From: Spirochaetaceae bacterium
GTDB taxonomy: Bacteria; Spirochaetota; Spirochaetia; Treponematales; Treponemataceae
Direction of reading: 5' to 3'
DNA length: 64,000 bases
Assembly (NCBI GenBank): GCA_017416145.1
Contig: JAFQDD010000016.1
Span: 1 to 64,000 of the forward strand
Under the pieces are notes generated by a model that saw only the letters and a list, made by a program, of their open reading frames with translations, made no database searches and was not told the origin of the DNA. The translations under genes and the position numbers were made by a program. Of the stretch, positions 58,872 to 64,000 are shown one piece after another; position 1 is the stretch's first letter, and the number at the start of each line of letters is the position of its first letter.

Positions 58872-60392
58872 TTACCTAATCCCAAGCTCATTTATCAATC
58901 TTGAAACATAGGTTCTCTGTATCCCAAGAATTTTTCCTGCTTCAGTCTGATTCCAAGAAGTTTGCTCCAAAATTCTTGTAACATAAGACTTCTTAAAACG
59001 ATTTATTGCAGTTTTTAGCGTTTTATCTTCTTCATCATCCATAAAGGAAACACAAGTTTCCTCGGTATTCTTTTTGGTATTTAATCTTAAGTCAGCCAAC
59101 TTGATTGTAGGAGGATGTCCCAATACACAAGCCCGTTCAATAGTATTTTCCAACTCCCGAACATTTCCCGGCCAATAATAAGAATATAAAGCATCTAAAG
59201 ATAAATCACAAAATTCAGTAAAGTGTTTTTTTGTTTCTACACTAAATTTTCGCAAGAAATACATTGCCAAAGGTTCAATATCCTCTTTTCGTTGTCTTAG
59301 AGGTGGAACGTAAATCGGAAGCACATTTAAACGATAATATAAATCACTTCTAAACGTACCTTCTTGTACCATTTTTTCGATATCTCGATTTGTAGCAGCT
59401 ACAATCCTAACATCCACTGTAATGGTTTCACTTGAACCAACTCGCTCAAAATTCTTTGATTGAATTACTCTTAACAATTTTACTTGCAAATCTAAAGGCA
59501 ACTCTCCAATTTCATCTAGAAAAATGGTTCCTCCATCTGCCATTTCAAATCGACCTTTGCGGTTTGACACAGCATCTGTAAAAGCCCCTTTTACATGACC
59601 GAAAAGTTCACTTTCTAGCAACAAAGGAGATAAAGCTGCACAATTTACTCTGATAAAGGGTTTTCTTGCTCTTGGGCTCTTTAGATGTAGTTGCTCAGCA
59701 AACAACTCTTTTCCAACACCACTTTCACCAAGAATCAATACTGAAGAATTTGTCCTTGCAACTTGATCCACCACATCTAGCAAATCACTTATTACTGGAC
59801 TTTTTGAAATAAATGAATGAAATTCCGAACCTGAAGTTATGGTATTTTGCAAAACATTTATTTCGTTTCTTGCAACATTGTATGTTTCAGCATTTTGATA
59901 TGCTATACTTGCTTGATTTCCAAGGATTTCTATAGTTTTTAAATCTTCTTCTGTAAAATCCTGAGATTCTGCCTTGTTAAGTAACTCAATAACCCCAATA
60001 CAATCATTTTTTACTTGCATTGGAACAGCTATCATATTTTTTGTAACATAGCCAGTCTTTTCCTGAACCCCAGAATAAAATCGAGGATCATTTGGAACAT
60101 CATTTATGATTAGACTTTGTCTATGTTCAAAAACCCAACCAGCAATACTTCCTTTAGAAACAGGAATTGATTTTGCCTCTGGACCCTTTGGACCTAAAGC
60201 AACTTCAAAATGTAATGTATTATCAGCTTTATTTACTAAAAGAAGAGAAGAAGATTCACACTTAACAAGACGCATTGCTGATTCAAGAATATAAATCAAC
60301 AATGCGTTTTTGTCAGTATAACTAGTATTTATTAATGTGTTAATTTCGATGAGTGAATTAAGTTTTTCCACATCAATTGAAGTCGGGGTCAT
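58872..60392 (-). CDS. Sigma-54-dependent activator with GAF sensor
   Basis: This 506-residue regulator has a GAF domain (residues ~15-165), an AAA+ ATPase (~195-430) with Walker A GESGVGKE, the GAFT loop and Walker B GGTIFLDEIGEL, and a Fis-type helix-turn-helix (TSWNQTEAGKILGIQRTYVSRL). The sigma-54 contact loop reads GAFTDA where most members have GAFTGA, a variant seen in other activators. Architecture is NifA-like, without a receiver domain, so a small ligand or redox cue sensed by GAF is the expected input. Target promoters are not identified. It lies 24 bases after rpsA. Confidence 0.92.
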   Translation of the reverse strand: MTPTSIDVEKLNSLIEINTLINTSYTDKNALLIYILESAMRLVKCESSSLLLVNKADNTLHFEVALGPKGPEAKSIPVSKGSIAGWVFEHRQSLIINDVPNDPRFYSGVQEKTGYVTKNMIAVPMQVKNDCIGVIELLNKAESQDFTEEDLKTIEILGNQASIAYQNAETYNVARNEINVLQNTITSGSEFHSFISKSPVISDLLDVVDQVARTNSSVLILGESGVGKELFAEQLHLKSPRARKPFIRVNCAALSPLLLESELFGHVKGAFTDAVSNRKGRFEMADGGTIFLDEIGELPLDLQVKLLRVIQSKNFERVGSSETITVDVRIVAATNRDIEKMVQEGTFRSDLYYRLNVLPIYVPPLRQRKEDIEPLAMYFLRKFSVETKKHFTEFCDLSLDALYSYYWPGNVRELENTIERACVLGHPPTIKLADLRLNTKKNTEETCVSFMDDEEDKTLKTAINRFKKSYVTRILEQTSWNQTEAGKILGIQRTYVSRLINELGIR

Positions 60393-60416
60393 CTTTCTTC
60401 ACTCACCAATTATAAA

Positions 60417-62132
60417 TTAAGCATTTTTGTTAATTACTGAACCTAGTGTATATGCACTATCACCAGCATCATCATTAGAAGACATATATTGAGAAATTTC
60501 TTCTCTTTGCATCTTCTTTTTGAATTCTTTAATAGACAATTTAATTTGTTGTCTACCAGGTTTTACATCAACTACGTAAACATTGATTTTGTCACCAACA
60601 TTGTATTTTGCAATAGCTTCTTCGTATGTTTCATCACGACTATCGCTAACATTTGCTTTGTTGATAAGTCCTTCAATATCTCCAGGAACTTTTACAAAAA
60701 TACCAGCGTCATTGATTGCTGTAATTTCAACTTCCAAAGTAGAACCTGATTTGTAGTTTGCTGCAAATGATGCCCATGGGTCTTCTGTAAGTTGTTTTAC
60801 ACCAAGGCGAATACGATGTGCATTAGGATTACATTCTGTAACAGTTACGTCGATTTCTTTTCCAACTTCTAATTCTGAACCAAGGTTTTTAACTTTTTTA
60901 GTCCAAGAATAATCATCAGCGTGTAAGAAACCATCAATACCTTCTTCCAATTCAATGAAAGCACCAGCATTTGTAATTTTTACAACTTTGCGTGTTAATT
61001 TTGTACCTTCTGCATATTTTTCAGAAATTGTTTCCCATGGATTTTCTGTAACTTGTTTTAATCCAAGTGATACACGACCGTTTTGAATGTCATAGCCAAG
61101 AACCATACATTCAACTTCTTTACCAACTTCTACCATATCAGATGGTTTGTTGATTTTCTTTGTCCATGAGAACTCACTAATGTGAGCAAGACCTTCGATA
61201 CCTTCTTCTAATTCGATGAAAGCACCAAATTCTGTTAATTTTGTAACAGTTCCCTTTACAATATCATCAACGTGATATTTTTCTTCAAAGTGAAGCCATG
61301 GGTCTTCTGAAAAATGTTTTAGAGAAAGGTTAATTCTCTTGTCTGCTGGGTCAAGACGAATAACTTTTAAATCGTATTCTTGACCTTTTTTTACAAATTC
61401 TTTTGGGCGAGTTACGTGTCCCCAGCTCATATCATTGATATGAAGAAGACCATCGAATCCACCTAAATCAATAAAAGCACCGAAACTTGTAAAACTCTTT
61501 ACAGTTCCTTTTACTGTGTCTCCGATAGAAATTTTGTTAAAGAATTCATCGCGATTTTTTGTGATTGATTCTTCTAGATATTTTCTGCGGTTAACAACAA
61601 TATTTGCTTTGCTGTCTGTGTAAAGACGTTCAATATAGAACTTACTTTTTAGACCAATAAGTTTTTCTGATTTTTCAACTTTTTGGCTGTCTGATTGGCT
61701 TACAGGTAAGAAAGCCTTTATATCGCTACCAAGGTCTACTTCAAAGCCACCCTTAATTACTTTGCAGATTTTTCCATCTACAGGTGTTTTATCCTGTGCT
61801 GCTTGACGCAAAGTTTTCCAAAGTTGCTTTAAATCAGCCTTTTGCTTTGAAACAATAACTTCACCGTGTCTGTTCTCTTTTGTAATAAGAACAACGCTAA
61901 CAACATCGCCTACTTTTGGTAATTCTGTGAATTCTGAAGTAGGGATTTTTCCCTCTGATTTGTAACCAACATCAACGAAAACTTGATCTGGTGTAACTTG
62001 AATAACAGTTCCGTCTACTAACTGTCCTTCTTCCAGAGATTCTAAACTTTTTAGATACTCCTCTTGTAATTGTGTCTGAATGTTCCCTTTGGAGTCTTGA
62101 GTTTCATTCATTTCCACTTCCATCTGATCCAT
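60417..62132 (-). CDS. rpsA: 30S ribosomal protein S1
   Basis: S1 binds mRNA and helps initiation on structured or weak ribosome sites. The 571-residue protein has six S1 repeats, each recognisable by motifs such as GAFIDLGGFDGLLHINDMSW and GAFIELEEGIEGLAH. Length and repeat number are as in E. coli. AGGG precedes the ATG at 62132. It follows cmk by 9 bases, a pairing found in many bacteria. Confidence 0.96.
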   Translation of the reverse strand: MDQMEVEMNETQDSKGNIQTQLQEEYLKSLESLEEGQLVDGTVIQVTPDQVFVDVGYKSEGKIPTSEFTELPKVGDVVSVVLITKENRHGEVIVSKQKADLKQLWKTLRQAAQDKTPVDGKICKVIKGGFEVDLGSDIKAFLPVSQSDSQKVEKSEKLIGLKSKFYIERLYTDSKANIVVNRRKYLEESITKNRDEFFNKISIGDTVKGTVKSFTSFGAFIDLGGFDGLLHINDMSWGHVTRPKEFVKKGQEYDLKVIRLDPADKRINLSLKHFSEDPWLHFEEKYHVDDIVKGTVTKLTEFGAFIELEEGIEGLAHISEFSWTKKINKPSDMVEVGKEVECMVLGYDIQNGRVSLGLKQVTENPWETISEKYAEGTKLTRKVVKITNAGAFIELEEGIDGFLHADDYSWTKKVKNLGSELEVGKEIDVTVTECNPNAHRIRLGVKQLTEDPWASFAANYKSGSTLEVEITAINDAGIFVKVPGDIEGLINKANVSDSRDETYEEAIAKYNVGDKINVYVVDVKPGRQQIKLSIKEFKKKMQREEISQYMSSNDDAGDSAYTLGSVINKNA

Positions 62133-62141
62133 AATAAACCC

Positions 62142-62774
62142 TTATATGTGAATTTTGCTTAATATTATCTCACAAACATTGTCAATGGTCAAGTCTGACG
62201 TATCAATATATGTGGCATCTTCAGCAATTTTAAGCGAACCTTCTTTTTTATTTTTGTCTAATTCATCTCTTTTTCGGATTGCTTCCTTGATTTCTTCCAA
62301 AGAAAGTTGACTTACACCTTGATTAAATCGGCGTTGTGCTTGAACATCAATTGAAGCATCCAAGTAAAATTTATATTCGGCCATTGGGAAAACCACTGTT
62401 GTAATATCACGACCTTCGCAAACCACACTTTGAGTTTCAGTTATTTTTCTAAGTTTTTTGTTCACGATATGGCGCAATTCTACAATCGAAGAAACTTGGG
62501 AAGCATTTGCATCTACAATATCTTGATGTAATAAATGATCAACATCTTCCCCGTTTAAAATTAAATGCTCGTTTACATAATCTAAATCAAGATTATCAGC
62601 GAATTCTAAAACTTTTTTTTCATCAGATAAATCAACATTATCCTTCAATAAAGCAAGGGTAATTCCTCGATAAAATGAACCAGAATTCAAAAAAGTAATA
62701 TTTAGTTTTTCTGCAATCAATTTTGCAATAGTACTTTTCCCAGTTCCAGCAGGTCCATCAATGGCAATAATCAT
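62142..62774 (-). CDS. cmk: Cytidylate kinase
   Basis: Cmk phosphorylates CMP and dCMP. The 210-residue protein has the P-loop AIDGPAGTGKST, the NSGSFYRG substrate motif (Thr/Tyr to Ser/Phe differences are minor) and CEGRDITTVVFP. GGAG lies before the ATG at 62774; a TTG four codons earlier overlaps that site. It is coupled to rpsA downstream and follows the pseudouridine synthase by 15 bases. Confidence 0.95.
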   Translation of the reverse strand: MIIAIDGPAGTGKSTIAKLIAEKLNITFLNSGSFYRGITLALLKDNVDLSDEKKVLEFADNLDLDYVNEHLILNGEDVDHLLHQDIVDANASQVSSIVELRHIVNKKLRKITETQSVVCEGRDITTVVFPMAEYKFYLDASIDVQAQRRFNQGVSQLSLEEIKEAIRKRDELDKNKKEGSLKIAEDATYIDTSDLTIDNVCEIILSKIHI

Positions 62775-62789
62775 ATTTTTCTCCAAAAA

Positions 62790-63530
62790 TTAGTATTGTT
62801 TTTCCAAAAGGGAAGTAATTTCGACTTGTGATAATTCTCTGTATTCTCCAGGTTTTAATTCTTCGTTTTTGATTGTTCCAATTCTCACCCGAGTTAGAGA
62901 TTTTATGCCAATCTGAAAATGCTCAAATACTCGACGAATCTCACGATTTTTTCCTTCAATTAGAACAACTCTAAGTTTTCGCTTTGTAAGAAGTTCTGCT
63001 TCTTTTGCCTTGTAAAAAACTCCCTCAATACGAATACCTTTTAAAAATTGCTTTGGTAAATCATCCGAAATCATTACGCTAGTTTCTACGATGTATTCTT
63101 TCTCAATTTCTGAGGATGGATGAGATACTTTCGCGGCAAAATCTCCATCATTTGTGAAAATTATTAAACCAGCAGAAAACATATCCAATCGACCAACATT
63201 ATATAAACGCTCAGAAAAATGAGGTTTTAGCAAATCTGCTGCCACATCTCTATCTTTTTCATCTTTTAACGAACAAACGTACCCTGCAGGTTTGTGTAAA
63301 AGCACGTAGCGTTTTGTTTCTTCTAATTTTATTAGTTTTCCATCAACTGTAATTTTATCCTCGGGAGAAACCTTTGTTCCAAGTTCTCTTACAATTTCTC
63401 CATTAACTGTAACACGACCAGAGGTAATTATTGTTTCAGAAGCTCGACGAGATGCAACTCCTGCGTGAGCCAAATATACTTGTAATCGGATTTTATCTTG
63501 CAAGTTCAAATCTTTCACTCTCTGTTTCAT
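62790..63530 (-). CDS. RsuA/RluB-family pseudouridine synthase
   Basis: The 246-residue enzyme has an N-terminal S4 RNA-binding domain (RLQVYLAHAGVASRRASETII) and the catalytic motif GRLDMFSAGLIIFT with its Asp, then KNREIRRVFEHF. Family members modify 23S (RluB, U2605) or 16S rRNA (RsuA); sequence alone does not settle which, though linkage to scpB favours RluB. The start is uncertain: an ATG at 63530 lies inside the end of scpB and has no clear ribosome site, so translation may be coupled. Confidence 0.9.
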   Translation of the reverse strand: MKQRVKDLNLQDKIRLQVYLAHAGVASRRASETIITSGRVTVNGEIVRELGTKVSPEDKITVDGKLIKLEETKRYVLLHKPAGYVCSLKDEKDRDVAADLLKPHFSERLYNVGRLDMFSAGLIIFTNDGDFAAKVSHPSSEIEKEYIVETSVMISDDLPKQFLKGIRIEGVFYKAKEAELLTKRKLRVVLIEGKNREIRRVFEHFQIGIKSLTRVRIGTIKNEELKPGEYRELSQVEITSLLEKQY

Positions 63531-64000
63531 CAAGTTTTGGTAAGTCAGCAATACTGTTTAATCTAAAGAACTTCAAGAATTCTTTTGTTGTTCCGTATTG
63601 AATTGGTTTTCCAGGAACATCTTTTTTTCCGGTTTCCCGAATAAGATTTCTTTCCATAAGGAGACGCACCATATTATCCGCTGAAACTCCACGAATTGCC
63701 TCAATTTCTGCCCGTGTAATAGGTTGGGAATAAGCAATAATTGATAAAGTTTCCATAGCGGATTTTGAAAGTTTCCCTTCGTTTTTTTTGCCGTATTTTT
63801 CTTTTAGGAAATTCCACAAATCTTTTTTTGGAGTTAATATCCATCCTCCTGTAATTTGAGTAAGTTCAAAACCACAGGCTTCAGAAGAATATCGTTCTTT
63901 TAAGTTTTCCAAGGCAATTTCCACCACATCTTTAGAAAGTTGTCCAATAATAGAAATTGCTTCTTCGCTTAAGGGTTCACTTTCCAAAAAAAGGATTGCT
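63493..64000 (-). CDS. scpB: Segregation and condensation protein B (5' end outside the window)
   Basis: ScpB joins ScpA and SMC in chromosome organisation. The frame is open through the window edge (AILFLESEPLSEEAI), so the first residues are missing. Visible are the two winged-helix regions: EALLF-type start, SKSAMETLSIIAYSQPITRAEIEAIRG in part, and the second VRLLMERNLIRETGKKDVPGKPIQYGTT. It ends inside the pseudouridine synthase gene. Order scpB-rluB is common in bacteria. Confidence 0.93.
   Translation of the reverse strand, partial: AILFLESEPLSEEAISIIGQLSKDVVEIALENLKERYSSEACGFELTQITGGWILTPKKDLWNFLKEKYGKKNEGKLSKSAMETLSIIAYSQPITRAEIEAIRGVSADNMVRLLMERNLIRETGKKDVPGKPIQYGTTKEFLKFFRLNSIADLPKLDETESERFELAR

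Noticed and set aside
1-64000. tRNA, rRNA, CRISPR array or prophage
   Set aside because: No cloverleaf-like sequences, regularly spaced repeats or phage gene blocks were seen in the intergenic regions; the window is almost fully occupied by housekeeping and metabolic genes.

Overview
This 64 kb window is AT-rich, densely coding chromosomal DNA, most likely from a host-associated Treponema (Spirochaetota). The case rests on several features together: a spirochaete-type lipoprotein, a complete CheA/CheR/CheB/CheD/CheY cluster with a CheA of unusual domain layout, a flagellar-export switch fragment (FlhX-like) inside the rpsP-trmD-rplS operon, the DUF4912 plus GH57 pair, a Rpn-type nuclease of the kind abundant in treponemes, and short GC-rich intergenic repeats. 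The genus is an inference from gene content. No rRNA, tRNA, prophage, insertion sequence or CRISPR array was seen.

Layout. 0-0.4 kb: the 3' end of a Rpn-family nuclease gene with a strong internal Shine-Dalgarno site. 0.5-2 kb: a RluA-type pseudouridine synthase. 2-5 kb: purE-purF-purM (minus). 5-11 kb: a long minus-strand unit from rpsP through khpA, rimM, trmD, rplS, a flagellar-type unknown, an FlhB-C-like protein, an HD-GYP phosphodiesterase and yraN to two small unknowns, with a promoter at one end and a Rho-independent terminator at the other. 11-17 kb: an uptake operon for pectin-derived oligosaccharides (two CUT1 permeases, a binding protein, a GH105 hydrolase and a coupled MATE transporter). 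17.7-23.6 kb: udg, priA, a DtxR-type regulator, aroC and a D,D-carboxypeptidase. 23.7-28.7 kb: DUF4912, a GH57-like protein, an acyltransferase and a GltS symporter. 28.8-35.4 kb: a second PurF-like protein, an MBL hydrolase, uvrB and murD. 35.5-43.1 kb: a large composite regulator divergent from uxaB-uxaA-uxaC. 43.3-54.6 kb: a NudC-type hydrolase, an MCP and the chemotaxis cluster. 54.6-64 kb: adenylate cyclase, argH, a lipoprotein, a TPR protein, a sigma-54 activator, rpsA, cmk, an RsuA/RluB-type synthase and the scpB fragment.

How the genes work together. The GH105 uptake operon and the uxaCBA pathway form a pectin/uronate module: oligogalacturonide or rhamnogalacturonan fragments are imported, trimmed in the cytoplasm, and galacturonate is isomerised, reduced and dehydrated to 2-keto-3-deoxygluconate. 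The importer's ATPase and the last catabolic steps are not in the window. The chemotaxis cluster has kinase, adaptation enzymes and response regulator, but no CheX/CheZ gene. A soluble receptor-like protein with a CheZ-like motif sits in it.

Most interesting observations: (1) the internal start in the Rpn gene, matching the intragenic-antitoxin arrangement known for E. coli Rpn proteins; (2) two PurF-like proteins degenerate in opposite halves, one with a poor PRPP loop and one without the glutaminase machinery; (3) a GH57-family protein that has lost both catalytic positions and the HxH motif; (4) the soluble chemotaxis protein with two receptor-tip-like motifs and a QDxxxQ motif; (5) a regulator joining a LacI-type sensor, a dead histidine-kinase core, a receiver-like remnant and an AraC DNA-binding domain; (6) a set of promoters whose -10 box lies 6 to 10 nt from the ATG with no Shine-Dalgarno sequence, implying leaderless mRNAs; (7) a multi-hairpin repeat family, one copy of which supplies the last codons and stop of aroC.
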